Part shown: one piece after another, positions 53,243 to 64,000 of the stretch
Layout: every line of letters starts with the position of its first letter
How positions within the stretch are numbered: position 1 is the first letter of the stretch
Source of the DNA: Nymphalis io
Lineage: Eukaryota; Arthropoda; Insecta; Lepidoptera; Nymphalidae
NCBI RefSeq assembly: GCF_905147045.1
Contig: NC_065901.1
Span: 1 to 64,000 of the forward strand
Reading direction: 5' to 3'
Length of the DNA stretch: 64,000 nt
Program-made: the position numbers and the translations under genes
Notes under the pieces: generated by a model
Databases searched by the model: none
Seen by the model: the letters and a program-made list of their open reading frames with translations, nothing else
What the model was told of the DNA's origin: nothing

Positions 53243-54586
53243 TAAACAACTATTAATAAATAATATACTAATTAATAAATATTTTTTGTTATGTATAAAT
53301 GTTATATATGAATATTATAAAAAAGATAATACATATATTGACTTGTCATTTGTTATTCTAAAAAACTAAACTTATTCGAAACTAGTGATGCAGCCGCGGC
53401 TTCGCCCTTTTCATAATCAAAAATCCAGATAAACTGGATAAAAAGTCCAAAATATATTAATTATGTCATATTTTAGCTGTGATAAAGTGTAACAAATGTT
53501 TATAACTCATGCAACCTTTCATATTTATGATATTAGTGTGATTATCATTATTCTAGTACCTATTTAAAGAAAAATGGATATGGATATTAGGTGTAGTATT
53601 TCTATTTGCTAGGTCAACAATATCTTTGACATGAAGTTATGAACATGCTACATATAATTGATGACATACATGAGTAAATAAGGACAAAATTAAACTATTT
53701 AATACAAATTTTATTAAACCCTATAACTAAAGAATAGGTAATCTTAATATTAAAAAGTATCTATAAAATTCAAAACAAAAATATTACTTAATATGTCAAG
53801 ACTAATTGACAATATAACATATGAGTTAATAATTGCGACCTAAAGCCACAAAGTATCTATTAGCAAATGACCGCAACATATCATACACAACAACGTAAAA
53901 TTACATATGTTTTTATAACTTTTGATAGACCCAACTAACTTTGCATAAATTTTTAAAAAGACAACAGAATCTTGAAACACTTCCTATAATTATTTAGTTA
54001 TTTCAATTTGTAACTTTTAGCCATTTTAAAGATTACCCTGGGCAAACAGATGTGAAAAAATAAAATAAAATGATTGTTTAGGTTTTGGTAACTCACAAAT
54101 AGCCATATTAACTTTAAAAGAGGCGGTATTTTGAAATCTCAGACAGACGATTCGAATTTATTTATTTGTATAGATGAATAAAATATGGAATAAGGTTCAT
54201 TTTCAAAACTGGTTATGATTTAATTATTATGATTCATGAAAATGTCACAGGCAATTGATTGATTATTAATAGTATAAATATCCCACTAGCTCAAAAAAGA
54301 TTTGCATGCTGTCCCATTACAGGTTGGTAGGTATAATTATGTACATGTAGCTGAATTTTATCTTACACATACATTTTATCACTATGTTTTGTTTACTACG
54401 CTGGGCTATCTAATAATGTATTTAAAGATATATGAAAATTATCTGCCTTATTAACAATAGTTCCCTATTTGATGAGTTATTTCATTTGACATAATAACAT
54501 GATCATATTTTACTTACATATAATATATTACATATATAGGGGATTAGTGATAATCATTAATTTACCTGAATTTTACAAAATATAAA
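53243..54586. other. convergent intergenic region between Elp1 and LRR1
   Basis: AT-rich, with a GCCGCGGCTTCGCCC motif near 53392 of the kind at the ends of lepidopteran repeats. No ORF or RNA gene recognised. Confidence 0.5.
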
Positions 54587-56230
54587 TCATTTCATAAAGC
54601 ACTTTGGAGAACAAAAGAAACACTCAAATCCAACATCACAAGTATGGTTATTATTAAAGACTACAACTCTATATAAGTCCTTTAGTTGAAATTCTTTAAT
54701 AACGAAATGAGAGTCATTTAAAACTGGCTTACCGCATACACATATATTGGCATTGTCTAACAATTCAACTACTGTCCAAGGTATTATGTTCGGTGCATAA
54801 AATAATTTCTTATTTAGAACTACTTTGGAAGCAATATGTACTAGGCTGTTTATGTAAAATTCCCATTGAGAGTAATTAACAGTTTTCAAAGTACCATTTC
54901 CAGAATCAAACATGTTTGCTGACAGATCTATGTAATCAAGTCGGCAGTGCATCAGTCCACAGGGCAAGGACTGCAAATTATTTTGTGATACTGTTAAGTA
55001 CCTGTAAATTTAAGTATAAAAATAATTAATAAAACATACATTGCCTTTGTTCTCACTACCTTGCTAACGTCTAAAATTCTGAAGAAAATCTTCGAAGACA
55101 AAGTCCATAAGAATTACTAATTGGTGGCCTAATTTTTAATTATATTTATGATCCAATTAATAGAGATATGTTTTCTTTAAAATTTAAGAAGTATCTTCTA
55201 ATAACTACCTCAAAGTGCTGATGCGTCCCAAAGAAGACGGCAGTCTTTTTAAATTATTATTGTCTATCTTTAAAGTTATTAAATTTTGCAATTTCCAAAT
55301 ACTTTTTGGTAGTTCTTTTATTTTATTTCCACTGAGATCTAAAAGCTTAAGCTTCTTAGTTATCTGCAAGTTAAAAATATATCACAACATATATTATTAT
55401 TAAAATTAAAAATAAACAGCATGTCCATTACAAAACATCCTTATTATTTGTTGTATAGTATATAAATGTTGATCAATTTACCTGGACACCTAAAAGCCAT
55501 CTCCAGTCTGCTGGATCTTTCAATCCAAGACAATTATTAGCTACATACAGTTCAGAAATGCTTGGTAGTCTTCCTGTTGAGTATCATTTAAGAATTTATA
55601 AAGAAAAACAATTTATATTTATAACATACAATCATAGTTGTTTAATTTTGAATACTTACCAAACTCTGGAGGTATCTTTTCAATTTCATTATTACTTAAA
55701 TCAAGGACAACTAAATGGCTAAGCAGTAAAATATCTCTTCGAAAGTTGCATAGTTTGAGTCCAACAATACGTAGTGATTCTATTGTTCTTGGCAAGCCCT
55801 TAGGAGGAAATTCGGAACGATCATGAATAGTTAATTTTGTTGGAGCATTATTATTTGCTGTTATTGCAAGTGAAGATAAATTTGATAGTTTTAAGTCTTT
55901 TGTATCTCCGTTAATGCACGATTTAAGTAGTCTCATAAAACTTTTAAGTTGTATAACTTCACATTTTATACATAAGTCATGGGGTGGCTCGTCAAACCTT
56001 ATAGTAGTTTTACCTTCATTTATACACTTTACAAACACTTGTTTGATAGATTTCAATTTATATTTCGTTCCATTTTTATTAACCGAAGAAAAGTGCAATA
56101 TAAAGTATTCATTTTCATTCTTTGGTTCTTTTCCTAAAGCCAAGGTAGATTTTAAATATTTGCCATTAGACCTTATATTTAAACTGTTATGTACTCTATT
56201 AACAACTTCAATTTGACATTGTAATTTCAT
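54587..56230 (-). CDS. LRR1: leucine-rich repeat protein 1 (CUL2 substrate receptor)
   Basis: Four exons on the minus strand: 56230-55660, 55573-55482, 55363-55209, 55001-54587, with GT-AG borders and continuous phase, giving 410 residues (human LRR1 has 414). In animals LRR1 is the adaptor of a cullin-2 ubiquitin ligase that marks the Mcm7 subunit of terminated CMG helicase, so that replisomes unload in S phase. The N-terminus starts MKLQCQIEVVNR like vertebrate LRR1. Leucine-rich repeats begin near residue 140 (LVVLDLSNNEIEKIPPEFG, KLLDLSGNKIKELPKSIWKL, LTVSQNNLQSLP). The C-terminus holds the family's Cys-rich end (ICVCGKPVL, CFFCSPKC). It is head to head with GKAP1, 1.3 kb apart. Confidence 0.93.
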
Positions 56231-57541
56231 ATTGTATTTTGATTAATATTTTTAATTTCTCATTTCAGAATGAATACTGATTATTATTTAACTTTATAAA
56301 ACTGAAAGTTGAAAAGTGAGAATAAGAGAAGCGAACTTTTAACTTAGGCTTATCAAATCCCGCGAAAATGTATGACAATGTCAAATGACAGTTCACATTT
56401 TTTTATTCTCTACTCCGAAGCACTTCGAAGAGGAAAAAATTTCATAACTAAATACTACCCTTAAGTAAAATGATCTATGACTGAGTAGGCAGAACTTTTA
56501 TTTCAAAGCGTTAAACGGATTCCGGATCCGTATCTTCACGAATAAGGATTTTTATACACATATGAACTTTATACGATGTAGATTTTAATCAATCTTATAC
56601 TTCTTGATATTGTAATTTAACGCAATCCATAGCTACTAATAAAAAGAAACCATTGTCTACGATTAGAAATTGATTTTAACTTTATACGATGTAGATTTTA
56701 ATCAATCTTATACTTCTTGATATTGTAATTTAACACAATCCATAGCTACTAATAAAAAGAAACCATTGTCTACGATTAGAAATTGATTTTAATCGAACAT
56801 CAGTGGTGCCTGTGAGTGCTGCCAATCGGCAGGTAACTTCACGATTGGGGGGAAAACAACTTATACGAGTGCGTAGTACATGGTTTGAAGTCAAATGGAC
56901 AAATGTGGGTAATGGAAAATTTAATTAACTAACAAATTTTTCTTAATAAAACAATGATTCCGCCCATTTTTTGTTATTATTGTACTTTAACGTACAAAGT
57001 TTGGGGGTTTAGCGTGACTTTGGATAAAAATATTTAATAGTGATTATAAATGTTTTAAATTGAAATGTTTTTATTCAAAATAATTATTAATTATGGGGAA
57101 TTTAAGGAATATTAATAAAAGAGGAGTAGGATTAACTTGTGAATCGGGCCGCCTTCACCAAAGAAATTTAATTCTTTAAAGTGGCAGCACTGTCGAACAG
57201 AAGAATATTGCTGTCTCGCTTCATTGGCTATCTCATTCTTACAATTTACAATTTGTTATTTACATAAAAGTAATAATAATAAATTGAATTAAAAAATATT
57301 TTTTAATTGACAATCTTAAAATTAACAGGTAAAGATATATATATTTAATACAGTGCTCTATGTAAAAGAAGTAAGCAGATTGTTCCGCAATAAATTCGAT
57401 GATATAAATGTGTAATGTTTCTCTAAAATTACTATTACGAAAGCAAAAACAGTGTATATAATGTTTATTTTGTTCCAATGGTGTTTAATTCGTATTGTGT
57501 TCTTAATTATTGTATTTTACTCTTTTAGTTTTTGTCGAAAA
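56231..57541. other. divergent intergenic region LRR1/GKAP1
   Basis: Should contain both promoters. It holds a 113-bp tandem duplication at 56565-56790. A pyrimidine-rich TTTTACTCTTTTAG at about 57515-57529 could be the acceptor of a 5' UTR intron just before the GKAP1 ATG. Confidence 0.5.
56565..56790. repeat. 113-bp tandem duplication, two copies
   Basis: 56565-56677 and 56678-56790 differ at one base (AACGCAATCC against AACACAATCC). No coding role. Confidence 0.95.
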
Positions 57542-59595
57542 ATGGCTGCCCTTGTTGTACAATCCCGCTTTGCCGGTCTCAAAATAGAAGATGATGATCA
57601 TCCTGCTATCGAAAATCAAAAGTCCAAGAAGACTAAAACTAATTCAGTTAAAAAGTTAGAGCCTCCAAAGAAACCAAAAACAATGAATATCAAAAATCAG
57701 GTAATTTGATAAATGGTTCTAGTTGGTTTAGGTCTCCTTCTTTAATAGTCCTTTTAAAAATCAATACTCTTAACTCTCGTTACCATATTTTTAAAGCCCG
57801 TAACAACAAAGAAGCGTAAAAATAAGCCTGTTGAAGCTACAACGGAACAATGGGAGATGTGGAAGCAAAAGGATGAAGAGATTGTTGATGGCAACTTCGA
57901 AACTCAACTTCAAGAGGTGAACTAAATTAAATTATTTAAGGGATTATTGAAATTAAGATCTTTTGGCAATTTTTAAAACTTAATTTGATAGTTATATCCA
58001 GTACTCTTTGGTTTTATTTAGATTCAGTTAAATCAATTGCTACATACATATCATTATGTCGTAACTAAAACCTATGCTTGATATTTACCTTAATACTTTT
58101 AAATGTTTTTGAGCTGTAATTTAAAAAAATACATTCAATATTTATCTTTTTAAATTCACAGTTTTTATTATTTATCTTTCATAAGTATTTTTTTCAAAGT
58201 CTCATTTAATAAGAATACTTTGTAAGATCACAACAATATAACAAAAATATATATTTCATTTAATTTTTAGGCAATTCTTCTGTCTAAGCTTGATTACGAA
58301 GAGAAAAAAGATGTATACAAGCAGTTCAAGAAAGAAGCAGACCTCGTAAAAAAGTTGGAAGATCAATCTCGACCTGGCAATAGAAAACAGAAAAAGAAAA
58401 ATGTCATGAGTCTTGAACAGTTTAATGAGATGGTGACTAATGCTGATGAACCAAACTGTGAGTACTTAGGAGTAGACAAGGAGCACTTGATATTCATTAT
58501 AATAGCATCGCTAGTATAATGTTGTGGGGAAGCCTGAGAAATAAGTTGACAAAATTGGTTTTTAATACAATTTTGTTATTGTCACCCGTTTTCAGTGACG
58601 TTTCAAAAACAAAGTTGTGTTTATTTAAATTCTTGACCGGTAAATGATCCATTTTGTAATATGATCCAATAACTTTTTAGTTATGAACGTCACTACAAAG
58701 AGTCCACAGGAAGATCAGAAACTTATTGACAAAGATACAAAGTTTTTCGATAGAGTTAAAGATGACACAAAGAACGAACTGTTAAAAGACAAAATCATAG
58801 CAAGGGTCCGACACCAGACCGTGCCCGATGAGGTCATCACACGAATACAGTTTGCTGAAGCTTTAGAAAGGAAAGACAAAGAAATATTAACTTTAACCCA
58901 GGAGGTTAAGAGTTTGAAAGCAGAGCTCCTAACAGTAAAGTCTCGAAATAAAAAGCTGTGTAATATACTCGGGCAAGGAGAAAGTAAGTTTACTGCTGAA
59001 TTATGTGCATACTATAAAATAGATAGTCCTTAAATACATAAAATCTGCTAAAACTTAATTGTGAATAATAATGCTAGTTTCTTAAAAGAATATATCTGTT
59101 TACAGATTTATCATGTGTTTTTTTTTTTTTGATAGTGAAAGACAAGGCAGAAATTTTGGTTGAAGTAGAGAGACTACGAGCTGTCCAATCTGAGTTAACA
59201 TCCGAACTTGCCTCTCTCCACACTGATCTGGAGAAAGAACGGTCTAAGAATGCAGATCCACGGGCTAAAGATAAGGTGAGATGGGTTAGTTAAATATTAA
59301 TTTACTATATATTTTATCCAATAAATAATATTATGTTAGCAACTAAATATATTAAATTTAGTCATATTTCAGAAATATCCTACGAAAAAGAAAAATATTC
59401 ATTTTGATGTGTCTTCAGAAGCGATATTATCAAAAGAGATTAGTTCAGAAACATTTTAGATATTATTTGGTTTTTTAAGCATTTATTTGAAGTAATAAAT
59501 AGTTCAATATGTTTGTGTCTTTGATTTTTTGTAAACAGAGAATATTTTTCAATTTTCAGAAGAAAAGAGGGGCGAATGGAGACAGGGAAAAATAG
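57542..59595 (+). CDS. GKAP1: G kinase-anchoring protein 1
   Basis: Exons 57542-57700, 57797-57916, 58271-58457, 58681-58983, 59136-59275 and a last exon, either 59373-59459 (331 residues in total) or 59560-59595 (314 residues). All have GT-AG borders and fit in phase. GKAP1 (GKAP42) anchors cGMP-dependent protein kinase at the Golgi in mammals. The family is recognised from the N-terminal SRFAGLKIED, the block TEQWEMWKQKDEEIVDGNFETQLQEAILLSKLDYEE, a Lys-rich segment (RKQKKKN), and a long C-terminal coiled coil with RKDKEILTLTQEV, SRNKKLCNILGQGEMKDKAEIL and SLHTDLEKERSK. The shorter ending (KKRGANGD...) resembles the vertebrate C-terminus; the other is unfamiliar. AATAAA is at 60250-60255. 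Confidence 0.92.
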
Positions 59596-61064
59596 CCGTT
59601 ACAGCTGTTTGCTCCATTTTAAGCCTAAATGTTATATGGTACTATATATTTATTAGCTCTCTAAGTGTCTATACTTATTTGAATGGTCAATTTTGCATTG
59701 ATATATAAGTATGTGTTTTTTGCATAATCATTTTAAGAAAAAAAATATGCTACAAAGTGCTATCATGTCAAACGAGAAATATTGCTTTTTTTTATTTATA
59801 TAAAATTAATTTGTTGAATATTATTAGAATGTTATTATTTATAAATGTCGTGTCTTCGAATACAAGTACACTTTGTAGTGTCTCATCTCAGTCGACATGT
59901 ACATATGGAGATGTAAAAGCTTTTGTTGTGTAAATTCACGATCTTGTAATATGATACGCCACCTGTAGACACGTAGGAGTAACTTTGGCAAAGATCTCTT
60001 CAATGTGGTAGATGTATTTCGTAAGAGCTGCTCTTGTCAGTCTTGTTCGTCTATAAGCCATTAGTTAGTAACTTGTGATTTAATTTGACAAAACCTTAAG
60101 ACATTCCTCAATGTGTACTGTAATGTAAGCGGTCAAGTTGTGATTTCGACTTTCTATAGATCTCTGTACTTGCTCTGTGATTTTTAACTTGTATTTTTTT
60201 ATATTACTTTATATTTGTAATTATAGATGTCACAATGTTTTTAGTTATAAATAAATTAATATTAAAATATATAAATATATAATGTTTTTGTTTTATGTCT
60301 ATACTTCAACTTTCTTGAATTAATTCTTGAATATTTAGTGAATGACGTGGCGAATATTTTGTTGATATTTTTAACATGGCTGGTCTGCCGCGCGCCACTG
60401 TCTGTCTGTCACTGTCTGCGCGCGCCTGCGTCGCTGCGGTCCCCCAGGCGGCCCTGCTGTAGTCAATACAAGTTACCCAATAAAGTAGGTGTCGGGCCGC
60501 GGTCTCGGATCCAGTGTCTGAAGTTTCCGCAAGTGTCACGTAGGATAATAAGAGTGAGTGCACTCGTGTGCTAGCACAGGGCGTATGTAAAACGTTTAGC
60601 GATTCAATTGGCCTCAGTGGCCCGGAATGGATGAAAACGAAAATTATTATGTGTTCTTATTATTGTCACGCGTCAAATAAAATTGTATTAGAGTCGATAT
60701 GATCATTTGATTTCCCTGATATGCGACGCGAAAGTAACGCCATGTATGTTAATTGCACTAACTACGGCAATGACCCTGCGACTTGTTTCTCGGTCAGAGG
60801 GCTCTGCGATTTAAACGGTCTCTAAACAAAAGTTATCGACAGTACTTCGTACTTCAATATAAAAAGGTATATTTTGATTATTTGAGACACTTCGTCTTCT
60901 TGTGACGTTGTTTCGATATTTTTATCTATGTTGTTCATTTATAATTTTGTATGTGCTTGCGTTTATTAAAAAAAAGGGTTTTGAAAACAGAGACCACCCT
61001 GGTAAAAATTGAAAAATTAAAATCTAATATACTGCAATGTCATTTTAGAAGATTATTATTATTA
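59596..61064. other. GKAP1 3' UTR and distal intergenic DNA
   Basis: The GKAP1 transcript probably ends soon after AATAAA at 60250-60255. 60360-60570 is a GC- and CpG-rich patch (CGCGCGC, CGCGGTCTCGG) without a convincing ORF. The rest is AT-rich with nothing recognised. Confidence 0.45.
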
Positions 61065-61620
61065 TTTATATTTGCCGGGAGGGCAAATGACTACTCCACC
61101 TGATGGTAAGTGGTAGTAGAGCCCAAACGCGACGCGGCCAGTACAGTCGGGAAGAATGTTCTGGACTAGCCGCCTCCGCCTTGCCGGCCCGCAAGATGCC
61201 TCGTCACGCCTCGTGTAAGTGGAGCTGTAACTCGTGAGCTGGTAAGGAATTCCATTTTTTGGAAGTGCGACAAAGGAAGGAGTTGCCAAATTTCTTTGTG
61301 CGCGATGGAATCGATGTCACAGTTAGGCGGTGACATCGAGAGCCAGCACGCGTAGACTTACGAAGGAAGGGGGAAGCAGGAATTAAAGAAAATAATTCCT
61401 CAGAGCACTCGCCGTGATAGAAAGCGCTCAGCGCTGCTATCTCTCGACGCAATTGTAAAGGCTCGAGGGTGTTCGTGACCTTTTCGTCGCCAATAATGCG
61501 GACCGCACGTCGCTGCAACCGATTTAAGGCCTCCAGTTGGTACTTAGCAGAAGTGTGAGCAATATTCAACGCAAGACCGTACCTGTGTTTTGTATAACAG
61601 GCACAGTTGTTGTAAAATTA
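61065..61620 (-). mobile_element. CR1/Jockey-like LINE 3' fragment
   Basis: Same family as 18835-21181, inverted. On the minus strand it has LEALNRLQRRAVRIIGDEKVTNTLEPLQLRREIAALSAFY..GECSEELFSLIPAS, then the 3' UTR with CTTACCATCAGGTGGAGTAG and TTTGCCCTCCCGGCAAATAT, and an (AAT)n tail at 61050-61064. Frameshifts and a deletion near 61415 mark it as dead. Confidence 0.88.
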
Positions 61621-61744
61621 GTGTAAAGCTGCTTTCCGATCGGAATGTGGATTTTACCTAGAAGAACCGACAAGAAACTCAAAAAGATCGGCAAAAAATA
61701 CACTATAAATATATTTTTAATAGCCGTTGTAACCGTTGTTTTTT

Positions 61745-62050
61745 TTGTATAATAGATTGGCGGACGAGCAAATGGGCCACCTGATGGTAAGCGGTCACCA
61801 ACGCCCATAGACATTGGCATTGTAAGAAATGTATGATGTAATAACCATCGCTTACATCACCAATGCGCACCAATGCGCAACCTTGGGAACTAAGATGTTA
61901 TGTCCCTTGTGCCTGTAATTACACTGGTTCATTCATCCTTCAAACCACAACACAACAATACTAAGTACTGCTGTTTTGAAGTAAAATATCTGATGAGTGG
62001 TACCTACCCAGACGAGCTTTCACAAAGCTCTACCACCAGTAAAACGCTGG
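61745..62050 (-). mobile_element. SINE-like repeat, family 2
   Basis: Reading left to right, TATAATAGATTGGCGGACGAG, GGGCCACCTGATGGTAAGCG, CACCAACGCCCATAGACATT, a doubled ACCAATGCGC, CTTGGGAACTAAGATG, and GTGGTACCTACCCAGACGAG. It is antisense to the poly(A)-bearing copy at 38788. Confidence 0.85.
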
Positions 62051-62109
62051 GTTCACGCACCAGCGAGGATGTTTGTTTAAAGGATGGTAAATTAACTATA
62101 AATAATCCA

Positions 62110-62300
62110 TTTATAATTATTACACTCCCGCGTCCGTTACGCGGGAGTGTAAACACCTCCAACTTCCAGACGCCGGGCTGCGAATTTTCTAACAGAAAAA
62201 CCCAATAACTTTTTAGTGACCCGACCTGGGAATTGAACTAGTTCTGTGTTCAAGGTCAGTGGCCTTATATGTACTAGACCAACGAGATAGTTGGTTTTAG
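62110..62300 (-). mobile_element. tRNA-derived SINE (family 3) with a terminal hairpin
   Basis: On the minus strand an A-box-like TTGGTCTAGTA (near 62283) and the B-box-like AGTTCAATTCCCAGGTCGGG (near 62240) form a tRNA-like head. A body follows (GTTATTGGGTTTTTCTG, CGCAGCCCGGCGTCTGGAAG). It ends in a perfect 14-bp hairpin at 62120-62152. No second copy is in the window. Confidence 0.6.
62120..62152. repeat. 14-bp perfect hairpin, 5-nt loop
   Basis: Arms 62120-62133 and 62139-62152 (core ACTCCCGCGT / ACGCGGGAGT) around CCGTT. GC-rich in an AT-rich setting. Confidence 0.85.
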
Positions 62301-62496
62301 TAGTTGGCAAATGACCATATTAACTTAAAAAAGGACCAATTATTTTGAAATTACAGACAGAAACTTCCGTTTTATTTATTTCGTTTCTATATACATTACA
62401 TTGTGTTCGTAGACATGTTAAAGAGGACACTCTATTTTCTGCTTAATGATAATTATATTTAATAATTATATAATAATATTTAAATATTTTTTTATG

Positions 62497-62775
62497 GTAT
62501 AGGTAGGCGGACGGGCAAATGGACCACCTGATGTTACGTGGTCACCACCGCTCATAGACATAAGAAATATTAAACATTCCTTACATCGCCAATGCGCTAT
62601 CAACTTTATAAACGAAGATGTTATGTCCCTTGCGCCTGTTATTACACTGGCTCTCTCACCCTTCAAACCGGAACGCAAGCTGTTGCAAGTATTGCTGTTT
62701 GGCGGTAGAATATCTGATGAGTGGGTGGTACCTACCCAGACGGGCTTGTACAAATCCCTACCACCTAGAAAGTGA
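62497..62775 (-). mobile_element. SINE-like repeat, family 2
   Basis: TATAGGTAGGCGGACGGGC, GGACCACCTGATGTTACGTG, GTCACCACCGCTCATAGACA, CATCGCCAATGCG, AGATGTTATGTCCCTTG, GAGTGGGTGGTACCTACCCA. Same order as 61745-62050, with a partial duplicate of its end (CCCTACCACCTAGAA) to 62795. Confidence 0.85.
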
Positions 62776-62795
62776 TACTTAGCCCTACCACCTAG

Positions 62796-64000
62796 AAGTG
62801 TACATTATTAATTATTGTTTCATGAACACAGACGTAGTAACAATTATATTGCCCCACTTCATAGTGGTATCTTATTTTATGCGGGAAGTTGCGACATACA
62901 AGCGGCGCCGGTGTGGCTGCTGTGCTATTGATGTGTATCCACGGTATTGCGAAGCCTTAATTATAGAAACTTATCACCAATGCGTTGGCGGCATAACAAT
63001 CGTTATATAACTATCTTATTGTGGAGGCACAGCCTGGAGATATGTTGGGCGGTCATTAAAGATTCAATGAAACAATATAAAACAATGCACAATTTTATTG
63101 CCATCTCTAATTAAATACACAATTGTAATTATATTTAATATGCCAGTGTGATATTTTTACAAATTATTAATAGTTCCAGTGTAAATACGTACGCAACTAA
63201 GGGTTAGTCTAAAAAGGAATTGGAAATTAAAATTGTGTATCAATTGATAGATGAATTGTCTCCTGATGGTTCTTAGAACCGAAACATCAGTTAACGAATT
63301 TACAAAATTAGACCTAAGTGTATAGTTAGGTATACGATAAATAAAAATACAAATACATTATGCATGATCACTTGAAAGATAATAAGACACAAACAACTCC
63401 GTTAATAATAAATATTGGCATTTGTTCCAACAGTAGGCATTACAAAATTCATTATTTATTTTAATCATTTCAATTTAATTTTAGACCACAGAGTATAGAG
63501 TACTATTATAAAAAAAAAGTAAAACTGCGGGGTTACAACATTGGACTGGGACAGAACAGATAAAATAAATAATTATATTGTCTGGTAAGTGTTTTCGGTT
63601 ACTTTAATGACTAGTTGATAGTAGTAGAAGCCTAGTGTATTTCGAACTTTACTTACGAATTTGTGTGACATTTAAATGATCATATTAGTAAAATATTAAA
63701 AAAATACTTACTACACAAGTGTCATATTGGCAGTAACCGCGATTATGGCAACGTGAATTTGATTTCTAATATATTTTTGGTCCAAATTTTATAGTACTAT
63801 CTACTAAAACATTTTCACGTTGGTTTTTATAAGAAAATACATACACCACTTTAATACTGTTACAGATTTGTTAAATTATTAGATAGTTGTTAAAACTAAG
63901 CGAAGACTATGTTAAACTATACTTTACTTAAATAATATGGCAGTAAGTGGTAATTGCAGAGCGATGTTTGATGTACTGACCCACTCGATCCAGTGAGATT
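62796..64000. other. AT-rich intergenic DNA, nothing recognised
   Basis: A short GC-richer piece at 62885-62960 gives no supportable protein. No repeat family, RNA gene or coding exon identified up to the window edge. Confidence 0.45.

Noticed and set aside
60360..60570. CpG-rich patch as a coding exon or CpG-island promoter
   Set aside because: The only ATG frame is about 28 codons and repetitive. No splice or transcript evidence can be read here, so only composition is reported.
62466..62753. 95-codon minus-strand ORF as a gene
   Set aside because: It lies wholly in a family 2 repeat, and similar frames recur by chance in other copies.
1..64000. A new defence, toxin or metabolic gene cluster
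   Set aside because: All host genes are identified housekeeping genes with unrelated roles, and every other sizeable ORF belongs to a mobile element.

Overview
The window is the end of a lepidopteran (moth or butterfly) chromosome plus its subtelomere and first genes. Three things support this. It opens with (CCTAA)n, the complement of the insect telomere motif TTAGG. The array is invaded by non-LTR elements of the TRAS type, which insert into TTAGG repeats in Lepidoptera. The rest carries lepidopteran-type repeats (RTE, Jockey/CR1-like LINEs, BEL/Pao, tRNA-derived SINEs) around AT-rich, intron-containing host genes. Position 1 faces the chromosome tip.

Layout. 1-8666 is telomeric: 707 bp of CCTAA array, three 5'-truncated TRAS-like elements head to tail on the minus strand (708-8412), a short TTAGG tract, then a 16-bp minisatellite derived from the telomere motif. 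8667-31000 is a gene-free subtelomere of AT-rich DNA and broken mobile elements. It holds a Jockey-like reverse transcriptase ORF (14930-16282), a CR1/Jockey-like element cut by a SINE (18835-21181), an R1-clade element outside the telomere (21520-23665), BEL/Pao pieces (21196-25400) and a full-length RTE element with an intact ORF (26461-29616). From 31 kb single-copy genes appear: beta-ureidopropionase (31037-32200, +), eIF2 beta (33071-34009, -), mitochondrial ribosomal protein mRpS30/mL65 (40416-44142, +, 5 exons), Elongator subunit Elp1 (48267-53242, +, 8 exons), LRR1 (54587-56230, -, 4 exons) and GKAP1 (57542-59595, +, 6 exons). 59600-64000 returns to repeats.

The host genes are unrelated housekeeping functions (pyrimidine catabolism, translation initiation, mitoribosome, tRNA wobble modification, replisome unloading, cGMP-kinase anchoring) and do not form a functional cluster. 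I joined exons by reading splice sites and checking phase; every joined frame closes without a stop.

The most unusual material is in the repeats. The TRAS tandem has only 5-8 bases of telomere between copies. ORF1 and ORF2 of the best copy overlap in a TGATG stop-start. The 16-bp telomere-derived satellite switches variant abruptly. An RTE insertion has its empty site preserved in a paralogous repeat 8 kb away. A three-level nest of LINE, SINE and second repeat can be dated by its target-site duplications. I found no sign of a new host defence or metabolic system.
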